Shown here: positions 31,587-42,850 of the stretch, in pieces
Position numbering within the stretch: position 1 is the stretch's first letter
How the letters are laid out: every line of letters begins with the position of its first letter
Origin: Monoplex corrugatus
Taxonomy: Eukaryota > Mollusca > Gastropoda > Littorinimorpha > Ranellidae
Assembly: GCA_030674185.1 (NCBI GenBank)
Contig: CM060315.1
Span: forward strand, 90,645,926 to 90,709,925
DNA length: 64,000 nucleotides
Direction: 5' to 3'
The notes under the pieces: generated by a model
Told to the model about the DNA's origin: nothing
Seen by the model: only the letters and a program-made list of their open reading frames with translations
Database searches by the model: none
Made by a program: the position numbers and the translations under genes

Positions 31587-31626
31587 AAAAAAAGAGAGAG
31601 TATACACATGTGTGTGTGATTTTGGG

Positions 31627-31657
<31 letters not shown>

Positions 31658-31662
31658 CGTGC

Positions 31663-31717
<55 letters not shown>

Positions 31718-32335
31718 TGTGTGACATTGTTGAAACAGTAGGCATCTCTCTCTCTCTCTCTCTCTCCCTCTCTTTCTCTCTCTCTCTCTCTGTATCTCTC
31801 TCCCCCACCCACCCCCCATTTCTCTCTCTCTTTCTTGTTGCTTGTTCTCTCTCCTTCTGGCTGTCACTCTCTCTCTCTCTCTCTCTCTCTTGTTGCTTGC
31901 TCTCTCTCTCTGCCTCTTTCTCTCTGTCTTCCTCTCGTTCTATTTCTCTATCTTTCTCATTCTCGGTCACTCTCTCTCTTTCTCTCGTTCTATCTCTCTG
32001 TATTCCTCGTTCTCTCTCTGTCACTACCCCCCCCCCCCACACACACACACTCTTCCACACACTCTCTCTCTGTGTCCGTCTGTCTGTCTTTCTGTATCTC
32101 TCTATCTGTCTCTGATTCTGTCTCTCTGTCTTTCTCGTTCTCTCTATCTCTCACTTTTTCTCCTCCCCCCTGTCTCTCCCTCCCTCTCTCTGTCTCTTTC
32201 TCTGTCTCTCCCTCCCTCCCTCTCTCTCTCTTCCCACCTCTCTCTATCTCTGTGTTTAAATGTGGCATGGTATTTATGTGCAGCGTTTCTGTCTGTCTGT
32301 CTATCTGTCTGTCTGTCTCCCTTTCCGTTCTCTGT
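31488..32335. repeat. Compound poly-G / GA / TG / CT low-complexity tract
   Basis: In order: poly-G (31491-31506), GA (31544-31600), TG with GTGC variants (31625-31725), then about 580 bp of CT-rich, almost purely pyrimidine sequence (31745-32330), with poly-C at 32027-32038 and tctgtctg units at the end. Long Ser/Leu-rich frames on plus and Arg/Glu-rich frames on minus reflect composition only. Confidence 0.95.
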
Positions 32336-32507
32336 GTAGATGTGATTTAAATGCAACGTCTCCGTCTTTCTACATGTCTGTCTCTGTACCAAGAAAGAAA
32401 GAAAAAAACTGGCACCATCATCAGTCAGACAACTATTGGTAATAGCATTGTGCAGAGTCCTGCAATGTGAAATGGAATGAGTTTGGGCTTTTCCTTCAAC
32501 ACAAATG

Positions 32508-32602
32508 ATAATGATGATAATAATAGTAATAATAATAATAATAATAATTCAATAACAACAACAACAACAATAATAATAACAATAACACTAATGATAATAA
32601 GA
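32508..32602. repeat. AAT/AAC triplet repeat
   Basis: Imperfect (AAT)n and (AAC)n between 32508 and 32602. Confidence 0.9.
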
Positions 32603-34170
32603 CGAAGAATGAGAAATGAAATGTGATGGTGTGTGTTTAGGGAGAGGATGAAGACAGGAGGCAGAAGAGCAGAAGAGCGCAGATGGTAAGGCAGCCTGAC
32701 AAAGAAGACCCAGGGAAGGCAGAGCTGGTGTTTCTCTCTTTATTCCGTCCCAACCGTTCACGACCAGACCAGAGGAGAAAGGCATACATGGCACTTGTTC
32801 TTGTTTTGTATACATGGCACTCGCACACATCCGCTTATATTCTCGGCATGTGAACCGCAATGACGGCACCGTGAGCCCGCAGGCGAATCGACTCTCTGGG
32901 GCCCCTCAGGGGCCAGATTTGTGTATCTTCGTGCAAGCTCAGCGGTGTTTATCTTGCGGTCCACATAACAAATATCATCAAATTATCCATCAGAAAATTC
33001 TATACAGCACACAGATTATTGTAGTCTACATCATTTTGCATAACATTCACTTAGATCGAAACTATACGTTATTTAAGTCAATGTTTATACCTTGCTGAAA
33101 GGGATTTTAGCAGTATTTTAACGTATTTAATGAATTAATATTAATCCATTAAAATATCCAACAAATGAGTAAGTAGACGATACCCCAGAATTTTATGTGG
33201 ACATATTTTGAATAAGTAAATCAACTTCTCAATGCAGAAATTGATCAGTAAATAGGCAACAGAAAACACAAATGATTCTAGTTTTTACACGAGCAGTTCC
33301 ATCACAATACGGAATGCCAGAATCTCTTCTAATACCTTACTGCTTAGCAACATTTTATTGCAGTACCAATTCTGTTTATAAAGGGAGCAAAACTGTAATT
33401 GAAATTGTATATTCTGAGTCAGATTTTAAACATTAAGAATTCGATTCTAAATCCCAGCGAGATGGCGGTCATTTTGGCGGTTTGCCGCACTTTGACTTGG
33501 CCTGAACTTTCTTTAATGCAAGCTTAATATCTAATGATTAAAGGTGTAATGTGGTTCAAATGAAAGATTAGAGTACCAACATTCTAAACGTGATCTTAAA
33601 ATTTCCACAATTTATTTCATTATTTTACAAATTTCCGATTATCGTCATGGTTCACTGGTCGGAAATTTAAATAGTACCGACGGATCGAACAACAAAATTA
33701 TTATATAATGCTACCAATTTTGAAGAACAAGGTCTCCCAACAGTGTAAAAATCGCTACTCACAGTTCCGTAGCTTTCGATGGCGTTCTCGCCATCTTCGT
33801 CAGCGCTCTAATGCTGTCTGCGTGAATCTCTACTCAGATCTCGCGAACATGGGATGAACCCAGTTCACGAGATCGAATCAGAGAATGGTACACCGGAAAT
33901 AGGCCTACATACTTTTCTGCTAAACTAGAATGCACAAATTACTCATTTCCTAGGTTTTAAGGGTTTAAATAATAGAATTTCCTAATATTTTCGAGAATCG
34001 CTGACCCAGGGGAGGTAACTGTACTCAAGGTCGGGTGAGAAGAAAAGTCGTCTGCTACATGCCTTTAGGTGTGCACGGCTACAGAAAAAGGTGAAGGAAT
34101 GAACAAGACGATTAAAGGGTAAAGGGTTGGTGAAGAGGTATGCGGTGGCCAGACTGTAATTTGTTGTGGT
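32603..34170. other. Non-coding spacer DNA with two GC-richer patches
   Basis: No supported gene. A hairpin-forming segment (ctggggcccctcaggggccag) lies near 32898-32918. On minus, 32758-32964 is open and contains a single CRHCG motif, but no family is recognised. Around 33455-33500 and 33770-33870 GC content rises (gatggcggtcattttggcgg; gatggcgttctcgccatc), which could mark a promoter or first exon, but no splice-linked frame was found. The part 33880-34170 is featureless. Confidence 0.4.
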
Positions 34171-34184
34171 AGTGGTGTGCTTTT

Positions 34185-35300
34185 TATGTATGCAGGTATG
34201 TGTGTATGTATGCATATATGTATGTATGTATGTATATGTAGGTAAGTAGGTAGGTGGATAGGTAGGTATGTATGTATGAATGTATGTATGTATGCAGGTA
34301 TGTATGTATGTATGTATGTATGTATGTATGTATGTATGCATGTATGTATGTAGGTAGGTAGGTAGGTATGTAGGTAGGTGTGTATGTATTTATGTATGTT
34401 TGTATGTATGTATGCATGTATATATGTATGCATGTATGAATGTAGATAAGTAGGTAGGTAGGTAGGTGTATGTATGTATACATGTATGTATGTATGTATG
34501 TATGTATGCATATATATATGTATGTATGCATACATGTATGAATGTAGGTAAGTAGGTAGGTAGGTGTGTATGTAGCATGTATGTAGTTAGATAGGTAGGT
34601 TAGTATGTAGGTAATTAGGTGTATGTATGCATGTATGTATGTACCTGTATGTATGTACATATGTAGGTAGGTGTGTGTACATGTATGTATGTATGCATGC
34701 ATGTATGTATGTAGGTAGGTAGGTGTGTATGTGTATGTATGTATGTATGTATGTATGTAGGTAAGTAGGTATGTATGTATGTATGTATGTATGTGTGTAT
34801 GTATTTGTGTATGTATGTGTGTATGTATGTATGTATGTATGTATGTATGCATGTAGATAGGTAGGTAGTTATGTAGGTAGGTGTGTGTATGTATGCATAT
34901 ATGTATGCATGTGTGTGTTTATGTATGTATGTATGCATGCATGTATATATAGTATGTATGTATGTATGTATGCATGTATGTATGCATGTATGTATGCAGG
35001 TATGTATATATATGTATGTATGTATGTAGGTAAGTAGGTAGGTGGATAGGTAGGTGTGTATGTATGTATGAATGTATGTATGTATGTATGCAGGTATGTA
35101 TGTATGTATGTATGTATGTATGTATGCATGTATGTATGTATGTAGGTAGGTAGGTATGTAGGTAGGTATGTATGTATGCTTGTATCTATGTATGCATGTA
35201 TATATGTATGCTTGTATGAATGTAGATAAGTAGGCAGGTAGGTAGGTGTATGTATGTATAAATGTATGTATATATGTTTGTATGTATGTATGTATGTATG
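34185..35300. repeat. GTAT/GTAG tetranucleotide array, left part
   Basis: About 1.1 kb of imperfect (GTAT)n with GTAG, GTGT and GCAT variants and a loosely repeated longer pattern (gaatgtaggtaagtaggtag recurs). It continues at 38500-38780 after the RTE-like LINE. Tyr/Ile/His/Thr-rich minus-strand frames up to 222 codons are artefacts of a tetranucleotide repeat lacking stops. Confidence 0.95.
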
Positions 35301-38300
35301 AGTCAGGTCAGACAAATAGGTCTGCTACTGGCAAGCTGTAGCCCAGTACTACCTGTCACAGCAGGAGACTTGGAGAGGGGATTGGCGCCACCAAGGATTA
35401 ACCTAAGCCCACAGAAAAGATATGAGAGACACTATAGCCAACAACATACCGGATCGGTCGGGGCCCGGGTTACAAACGACCGCGCTTACCACTGACAAGC
35501 ACCAGGGTGGAAGTGAAAAGTCAGCTACTGGGGCAAAGACATCATTCAAACTGCCAACGGAAAAAGCTACCATTGGAACCTGGAATGTCCGTACACTCCA
35601 TCAGTGCGGCAAAGTAAAAGAACTAGAGCACGAGCTGAGACGCTACCAATGGGACATTGTGGGTATATCGGAAGTAAGATGGACAGGCTTCGGAGAAGCA
35701 ATCACAGAGGAAGGACACAAGATGTGGTACAGTGGCGAAGAGTCACTACATGAAAATGGCGTAGCTTTCATCGTACGCAAAGAAGTCATTGGATGCATCA
35801 TGAGCTGCACGCCTGTCAACAGCAGAATCATCAGCATTCGGGTGTCAGCCAAACCAAAGAACATCACCATCATACAAGTGTATGCTCCAACTACCAGCCA
35901 TGAAGACCAGGTGGTTGAAGAATTCTATGAGAAAATAGAAGACACCATCGGAAAAGCCCCCAGGAAAGACATCATCATAGTTCAGGGGGACTTCAACGCC
36001 AAAGTCGGCCCAGATGCCTACAAAAACTGGGCTGGAACAGTGGGTCAATTTGGCACAGGGGAAACTAATGACAGGGGACTTCGCCTTCTGGAGTTTGCCT
36101 GCACCCAACGGCTCACCATTGCCAACACCCTCTACCCCCACAAACTGTCAAGAAGAACAACCTGGCATGCGCCGAACGGAAAGACTCACAACCAGATCGA
36201 CTTTGTCCTCACACCGCGGCGCTTCAAATCAAGCATTAATAAAGCAAAGACGAGGACATACCCTGGAGCTGATATAGGCAGCGACCACGTCCTCGTGCTG
36301 CTCACAATGAAGATCAAATTGAAAAAGAAGTACCAAGCTGCGCAGCCACGCATCAAGTTTGACCTGGAAAAGCTAAAAGATCCAGAGATAGAAGAGGCAT
36401 TCCAGGCACAGCTCGGGGGGCGGTTCGCGGCACTCAACTTCCTGGACAGCGACATCAACGACCTCACAAACAACTTTGGTGAGGCAGTCCGCGAAACAGC
36501 AGAGGAGGTACTGGGGCGACAGAGGAAGAAACACCAAGCATGGATCTCAAATGACATCCTTGACCTCTGCGACAACAGAAGATCACTGAAGAAGACGAAA
36601 AACTCCAGCCCTGAAGAAGCCGCACAGTATCGTAAAACCAACAACCTTGTAAAGAAGAAAATGATTGAAGCCAAAGAACAATGGATCAACAACCAGTGTG
36701 AGAACATCGAGAAAGGCATGAAAAAAGGAAACAGCAAACATGCCTTCACCACACTGAAAAACCTTACCAAGACGCAGCAAAACAGATCGTCAGTCATCGA
36801 GGATACCTCAGGCGAGCTGCTGACAGAAAGCTCCGCTGTTCTGAACAGATGGACGCAGTACTGCCAAGAACTATACAACTACCCAACACAGCCAGATGAC
36901 AGTTTGTTTCAGGGGGACTCAACACCATTGAGGGAATCCTCACCGCTACCAGTGATGAGAGAAGAAGTGGAAGAAGCCATCCGCAGCCTACCAGCAGGGA
37001 AATCACCTGGAGCAGACAATATCCCAGCAGAGCTGCTCAAACATGGAGGGAATGATTTGGTCACTCGTGTAACATCGATTTGTCAGAAGATCTGGGAGAC
37101 AAAACAGTGGCCCACAGAATGGACTCAATCACTCATCATCCCCCTGCCCAAAAAGGGAAATATGCGCCAATGCCAGAACTACAGAACAATAAGTCTCATT
37201 AGCCACACCAGCAAGATCATGCTCAGAGTCATATTGAATCGACTGAAGAAAGAAGCGGAAGAATACCTTGCGGAAGAACAAGCTGGATTTAGGGCGGGCA
37301 GAAGCACAGTAGAACAGATCTTCACCTGCCGGATAATGATGGAGAAACATCTGCAGCATCAGAGAGACCTGTTCCACAACTTCATAGACTTTAAAAAAGC
37401 ATTCGACAGGGTGTGGCATAAGGGTTTGTGGCAGGTGCTAAGAAAGTTTGGCATTGAGGAAGGTCTCGTCCAAACCATCCAGGCGCTGTATAACACTGCC
37501 AGCAGCGCAGTTCTCCTCAACAACCAGATAGGGGACTACTTCAAGACCACAGTTGGAGTCCGTCAAGGCTGCCTACTCTCTCCCGTGCTGTTCAATCTCT
37601 TCCTGGAGAACATCATGCGTGAAGCCCTCCATGACTTCCACTCCACTGTCTCCATCGGAGGAAGAACCATCAACAACCTGAGGTTCGCAGATGACATCGA
37701 CCTGATGGGAGGCAGCAACGAAGAACTACAAGACCTGACCATGAGACTGGAAGAAAGTGCAGGTGCACACGGAATGGAAGTGAGCACAGAAAAAAGCAAA
37801 GTCCTGGTCAACAGCACAACCAACACCCATGCTGAAATCTACATGAACGGGCAACAGCTTGAAGAAGTGGACGCTTTCAAATACCTTGGCGCCACTCTCA
37901 CCAAAGACGGTCGCTCTACAACAGAAATCAAGACCAGACTAGCGATCGCAACAGCAGCGATGGTAAAGCTAAACAAGATCTGGAAGAGCAGAGAGATCGG
38001 CTTTCCATCGAAGATGAAGCTGTACAAGTCCCTGGTGCTCCCCATCCTGCTGTATGGATGCGAGAGCTGGACCATGACAGCAGAGACCACCAAGAGAATC
38101 CAGACGTTTGAAACTAAATGCTTCAGGCGCTTGCTCGGGATCTCTTGGCAAGATCGGAAGACAAACGACTTTGTGTGGAGCCAAATAACAACACTCGCAG
38201 GCCCACAAGAACCCCTCCTGGCAACAGTCAAGAACAGGAAGCTGTCGTGGTTCGGGCATGTCACACGCCACAACTCACTGCCCAAAACGGTCCTCCAGGG

Positions 38301-38500
38301 TACACTGGGAGGCGGCAGACGAAGGGGACGACAAGCCAAATGCTGGATGGACAACATCAAAGAATGGACCAGGTTGGATGGCCCCACGCTGGTGCGACAG
38401 GCGGAGGACAGGACCGGTTGGCGACGGCTGGCTTCAAGAGTGTCTCTCATCTCTCCTCTACGCCCATCACGGGCAGGAGAATGATGATGATGATGATGTA
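35301..38500 (+). mobile_element. RTE-like LINE inserted in the tetranucleotide array
   Basis: About 3.2 kb. It starts near gagtcaggtcagacaaatagg (35300), has a 120-nt leader, one long gene and a 3' end only a few bases beyond the stop, closing in (ATG)n-type triplets (38482-38497). A very short 3' UTR with a microsatellite-like tail is typical of the RTE clade. The same GTAT-type repeat lies on both sides, so a target duplication cannot be resolved. No disabling change is visible. Confidence 0.85.
35422..38484 (+). CDS. Intact endonuclease-reverse transcriptase of an RTE-like LINE
   Basis: One uninterrupted frame of 1020 aa from the ATG at 35422. Residues about 50-295 are an APE-type endonuclease: IGTWNVRTL with N55, GISEVRW with E84, QGDFNAKVG with D190 and N192, NQIDFVLT with D260, and the GSDHVLV pair D288-H289. 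The reverse transcriptase covers about 520-800: LPAGKSPGADNIPAELL, QAGFRAGRSTVEQIF, FIDFKKAFDRVWHKGL with D656, GVRQGCLLSPVLFNLFLE, and the FADD box with D757-D758. The C-terminal part has YGCESWTMTAETTKRIQTF and LSWFGHVTRH, found in this group. Both enzymes keep their catalytic residues, so the element may still be active. It would nick target DNA and copy its RNA at the nick. No separate ORF1 is present, as in RTE elements. Confidence 0.93.
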   Translation: MRDTIANNIPDRSGPGLQTTALTTDKHQGGSEKSATGAKTSFKLPTEKATIGTWNVRTLHQCGKVKELEHELRRYQWDIVGISEVRWTGFGEAITEEGHKMWYSGEESLHENGVAFIVRKEVIGCIMSCTPVNSRIISIRVSAKPKNITIIQVYAPTTSHEDQVVEEFYEKIEDTIGKAPRKDIIIVQGDFNAKVGPDAYKNWAGTVGQFGTGETNDRGLRLLEFACTQRLTIANTLYPHKLSRRTTWHAPNGKTHNQIDFVLTPRRFKSSINKAKTRTYPGADIGSDHVLVLLTMKIKLKKKYQAAQPRIKFDLEKLKDPEIEEAFQAQLGGRFAALNFLDSDINDLTNNFGEAVRETAEEVLGRQRKKHQAWISNDILDLCDNRRSLKKTKNSSPEEAAQYRKTNNLVKKKMIEAKEQWINNQCENIEKGMKKGNSKHAFTTLKNLTKTQQNRSSVIEDTSGELLTESSAVLNRWTQYCQELYNYPTQPDDSLFQGDSTPLRESSPLPVMREEVEEAIRSLPAGKSPGADNIPAELLKHGGNDLVTRVTSICQKIWETKQWPTEWTQSLIIPLPKKGNMRQCQNYRTISLISHTSKIMLRVILNRLKKEAEEYLAEEQAGFRAGRSTVEQIFTCRIMMEKHLQHQRDLFHNFIDFKKAFDRVWHKGLWQVLRKFGIEEGLVQTIQALYNTASSAVLLNNQIGDYFKTTVGVRQGCLLSPVLFNLFLENIMREALHDFHSTVSIGGRTINNLRFADDIDLMGGSNEELQDLTMRLEESAGAHGMEVSTEKSKVLVNSTTNTHAEIYMNGQQLEEVDAFKYLGATLTKDGRSTTEIKTRLAIATAAMVKLNKIWKSREIGFPSKMKLYKSLVLPILLYGCESWTMTAETTKRIQTFETKCFRRLLGISWQDRKTNDFVWSQITTLAGPQEPLLATVKNRKLSWFGHVTRHNSLPKTVLQGTLGGGRRRGRQAKCWMDNIKEWTRLDGPTLVRQAEDRTGWRRLASRVSLISPLRPSRAGE

Positions 38501-38780
38501 TGCATACATGTATGAATGTAGGTAAGTAGGTAGGTAGGTGTGTATTCAGTATGCATGCATGTATGTTTGTATGTATGTATGTATGTATGTATGTATGTAT
38601 GTATGTATGTATGTATTTATTTATGTATGTATGTATGCATGTGTGCATGTATGTATGTATGTACGTATGTATGTATGTACATGTATGTATGTACATGTAT
38701 GTATGTATGTACGTATGTATGTACATGTATGTATGTATGTATGTATGTATATATATGTGTATTTATTTATGTATGTAATC
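38500..38780. repeat. GTAT tetranucleotide array, right part
   Basis: (GTAT)n with ATGT/GTAC variants directly after the LINE tail. It begins with gcatacatgtatgaatgtagg, a phrase also present in the left part of the array (near 34526). Confidence 0.95.
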
Positions 38781-39300
38781 AGGGTTGGAGAATGGACTAT
38801 AGCAGCTGTGATGATGGAGATGATAAATCGTGTTGGTGAGCTGATGTAGGCTTTGTGTCATACTGCTTGAGGGTAGAATGTTGGAGATGTGGTTGTGTGG
38901 GGCATTGGTGTGGTCTGTTCGCACTAAGGGATTTACGTGTTTTTAACCGTTTTCACTGTTTTGATGGCCGGTAGACTGGCTGGAAGAGTTGGGGTTATGT
39001 TTTCATCCGTTTCCATGTGTGTGTGTGTGTGTGTGTATGTGTTCTGTGTGTGTGTGTGTGTGTGCGCGCGCGCGTGCATGTGTGTATCCTTACAAGAGGC
39101 TTATACGTGCGTGCGCATGTGTGTGTGTGTGTTTGTGCTTGTGTATGTGTGTGTGTGCGTGTGCATGTGTGTGCGTGCGTGTGTTTGCAAGAAAGAGGAA
39201 AGAAAATCTTTCCAAGCCATCCTAAATTTTAAGCCATTGTTGTTTTAGCAGAATATTCTTTAAATGTATGCCTGTATTTCAGTTTTTACTTGAAATCAGA
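38781..39300. repeat. Spacer DNA with a TG microsatellite
   Basis: Non-coding DNA with a degenerate TG/CG block at 39017-39187. Confidence 0.7.
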
Positions 39301-39485
39301 AACAAAAAGTGAATGAAACTTGACTGTGTGGTCTGTTGTCCCAAACAGCTCATAGCATGCTGTACACTTCATTGTAACCAGTTGGGACTGGAAAATCCAA
39401 CACTGCTTTTGAGAGGATTCAAACCCAAGACCTCTCAGTCCTTAGTCCATTATGCTGGTCACTTGGCCACGATGACTAGTTTATT
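39300..39485 (-). repeat. tRNA-derived SINE fragment
   Basis: On minus, cgtggccaagtgaccag (A box like that of tRNA-Ser/Leu, near 39470) and gagaggtcttgggtttgaat (B box, near 39425) are spaced as in a tRNA with a long variable arm. They are followed by a body rich in cagt/tgga words toward 39300. The similar minus-strand unit at 262-575 may be the same family. Ends are not defined. Confidence 0.55.
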
Positions 39486-39816
39486 ATTCGTACTTTCTCA
39501 CACACTTATTGATGACAATTGTTGACTTCGTGACAACACGTTATTTGTCTCCATCACATACGCTCGTAATGATGATAATTCTAGTCTTCATGACAACGCC
39601 GACAGTTTCATACTGTGTTGGTGTAAGGGAAACAACTCGGCTTAAGTGACAAACCATTCCTTTGTGGGTTGTTTCCTGTTGTCCAGTCAGTGCATCTTGA
39701 GCACTGCACTTTTTGAAATAACGCGCGCACATGCGCATGTGTGTGTGTATGTGTGTGCACGCGCATGTGTGAGAGAGAAAGAGGGGGCGCAGAGAGAGAG
39801 AAACAGAGAGGGAGGA

Positions 39817-39883
<67 letters not shown>

Positions 39884-40903
39884 CAGTCTCTGTGTGCCTG
39901 TATTCATGTGTATGTTTCTCTGTGTGTATCTGTGTTGGTATATGTCTATGTTTGTGTGTGTGCAATCAAAAGGACACAAAGAGAGAAGATATAAGAAAAT
40001 TATCATTCAAATCCAACAAGCAGAAAATAAGAAAATGCATTGATATTTATTGTTTTAAAGTCAGCACACACAAAACAATATGATAACATTGTTTAATGTC
40101 AACAGACACAAAAACAGTATGAAAAAATTAACAATAAGAAAATACCCTAAACATATAGCTGAATGACATCACCCCTATCACACTGTCACTAACTGTTCAT
40201 AATCAAAAGCCTTATGTCCTGATGAGGCTCCACATCACCACAAATGGCTGGACACACCCATGCACTGCACGTTCAAACTGACACCTTCACCATCCTGTCC
40301 CTACAGTCAAAGAGGACCTGACAGCTGAACGATTACTGCAGTGATGATGTCTATCAGCTGACAACAACTCTGCTGACCAACAAGTTCCATGGCAGTTATC
40401 AATAACAGAAATAAAAAATTCTCATTCACTGCTAGATGTGTGACCTCACCCTGTTCCCAATGAACAAAAAAGCAGAATACAATAACTGAAAGGAATCAAA
40501 TGTGTAAAACTACAGAATAATTACAAACACATTCCCATAGTAGGACCTATAAGACACGTAAAAATACAGAATAGTTACACATACACATTCCTATTTCAAT
40601 ACTGAGAGTATGAGACCATAAGAGCAGTGTAAAAATACGGAATAATTACAAATATACTCCAGTATCAATACTAAGACTTGCGTAAAATAGGAATACTGAA
40701 ACAAACAAACTTCTTTATCACTACTGGAAGTATTAGATTATATTTTATAACAGCTGATTTGTATCCACAAATGTGCATACTGTTTCACTGTAACCTTGAG
40801 AAGAAGCATCAGCTGAAATCCATCAATCTTGACGTCAAACAAGGATAATGGTAGACTGACATAAAAGTAAAAACAGAACGTAAATACTGCCAGAGGTTAT
40901 TGA
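39486..40903. other. Spacer DNA left of copy B with CA/TG and GA microsatellites
   Basis: A TG run lies at 39737-39760 and a long GA run at 39766-39881. 39990-40903 is ordinary AT-rich DNA without a gene. If the duplication extends further left, 40060-40903 should also be present just before position 1. Confidence 0.6.
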
Positions 40904-41162
40904 GAAAGTCCTGTTCACACACAAGACTGAATAAATACTGGCAATGTTGTGGTCCTGTGACCTTATCATCCTGACTTCTACATTTATGAACTTGTGATGT
41001 CTTGGTCTGTATCTTTAACTTCAACTGGGTAAAGATCCATCCACTGAAAGCTGAGATCATCTTGTTCACCACTGTTTTGCTTTAATTTGTTTGTTTGTTT
41101 GTTTTCTTTGTATACTGACCAAAATGCAAAGAGCCTTGACAATTTTTCGCAATGCATGTTGA

Positions 41163-41478
41163 TGGGGATGATAATGATGATGCTATACAATTCCATTCTG
41201 GACTGAGACCGTGTGACAAAGCTGTATTCTACACTTTCTTTCATGATAGTAATTATTACCTTCTGGTGTCAACCGTACTTGAGAAATAGACATTTGAGTA
41301 ACACTCTGACTGACACATCCATAAAATGGACAAAACTCGACCATCCAGTCTTCATAATGAACCACCAGCACACTGGATAGGAGCTACAATGATTCTGACA
41401 AGTCTGATTAGATTCAAACCCCCAACCTTCCAGTCACTAGTCACTGTGCAAACCACATACCATAGTGACTGGTTTATT
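41163..41478 (-). repeat. Probable tRNA-like SINE, copy B
   Basis: Counterpart of 262-575, with the same B-box-like segment and ATC/ATT tail. Confidence 0.35.
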
Positions 41479-41492
41479 GACACTTTTTGGTT

Positions 41493-42408
41493 ACACACAC
41501 ACACACAAACACACACACTCTCTCTCTCTGTCTCTCACAGACACGGCCACACACAACACATACACACACTGTCTCTCTCTGCTCTCTCTCTCTCAGACAC
41601 AGCCACACACACACACGCGCGCGTACACGCACACACACACACACTTACACACACACTCCTATACCATGTTAATTTCAAACAGTCTCAACAGTCAAAGTTG
41701 GAAACAACATCAACAAGACAATAAGAGATCAAGACAAATCAAACCGTTGTGAGTAAAATACAATAAAAACTACAAACATACCACAACAACAATACTGACA
41801 ATCTAAAAGCAGCGAGAACTGCATTCTATCCACCATTGCCTACATTGCCTGGAATTCACAACTGAGTTGGAAAAACAATCCACAATACATGTATATATTA
41901 TAGCTAAATTATAGCAAAATCAAAAACGAAAAAGAAAAGAAACAGGAGATCTTGCAATCTGAACTTGGAAAAAAGGGCAAGAAAACAAAAAACATAAAAA
42001 ACCAACAACAAAAAAACCCAAACAAAAACAAAAAAACAAAAAAACAGCAGAGAAAAGAAAATGGAAAAAGTAAAGATACTTCTAATCCTTTAGAAAATGT
42101 CATACAGACCTCACAATTCTCAGGTCAGCTGTTTGAGAGTGGACCTTACTTCTCTCTCTCTCTCAGTCTCAATGCTTCAGCTTCCCCAACTCTGAACAGG
42201 GTTAAGTACCAACTCACAGCTGGGTGGAATGGAAGCCACCACATAAACTTTCTCCAGCCATGGTTCAACACACGGGCCCTCTGCCTCTACACAAACCAGG
42301 TCTAAGAGACCTTAGAACTGAACTTGGAGGATATGAGGGTGGGGGGGGGGGGGGGGGGGGGAGAAAGAGAGAGAGACAGAAAAAGAGAGAAAGAACTGAA
42401 CTGGGGGG

Positions 42409-42480
<72 letters not shown>

Positions 42481-42645
42481 AAGAAAATCCAAACAGGAGT
42501 TTTAAAACTGACCTTAGAAAAAGACACACTAACTACACAAGTGACAATAATAATAATAATAATAATATACTACTACTAATAATAATATAATAATAATAAC
42601 AATAATAATAATAATGATCACACCACCACCACCACCACCACCACT
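41493..42645. repeat. Simple repeats of copy B (CA/CT, poly-G, GA, AAT, CAC)
   Basis: CA/CT at 41493-41660; poly-G at 42342-42361; GA at 42412-42478, more than twice the copy A length; AAT at 42546-42614; CAC at 42621-42645. Unique DNA lies between them. Confidence 0.85.
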
Positions 42646-42850
42646 ACCAACACCACACTTAAAATATAGCGAAGCATGAGAGAAAAGAAATCCACAGCTG
42701 ACTTTATAAGTTTATGTACACTCAACTAATAAACAAAACAAACAAATTAAGCGACTCATACTAGACATCACAACTTTAAAAGACAAGGCAGATTGTGCAA
42801 CTGAATCATAAAACGACGAAACAAATCGAAACCCACTGACACGGCAGACT

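Noticed and set aside
31429..32392. Arg/Glu-rich and Ser/Leu-rich frames up to 211 codons
   Set aside because: Translation of GA/CT low-complexity DNA.
34065..35315. Tyr/Ile/His/Thr-rich frames up to 222 codons on minus
   Set aside because: Translation of a GTAT/GTAG tetranucleotide array, with no start context or non-repetitive part.
36186..36878. 230-codon frame antisense to the RTE-like LINE
   Set aside because: Shadow of the coding strand, with no domain character.
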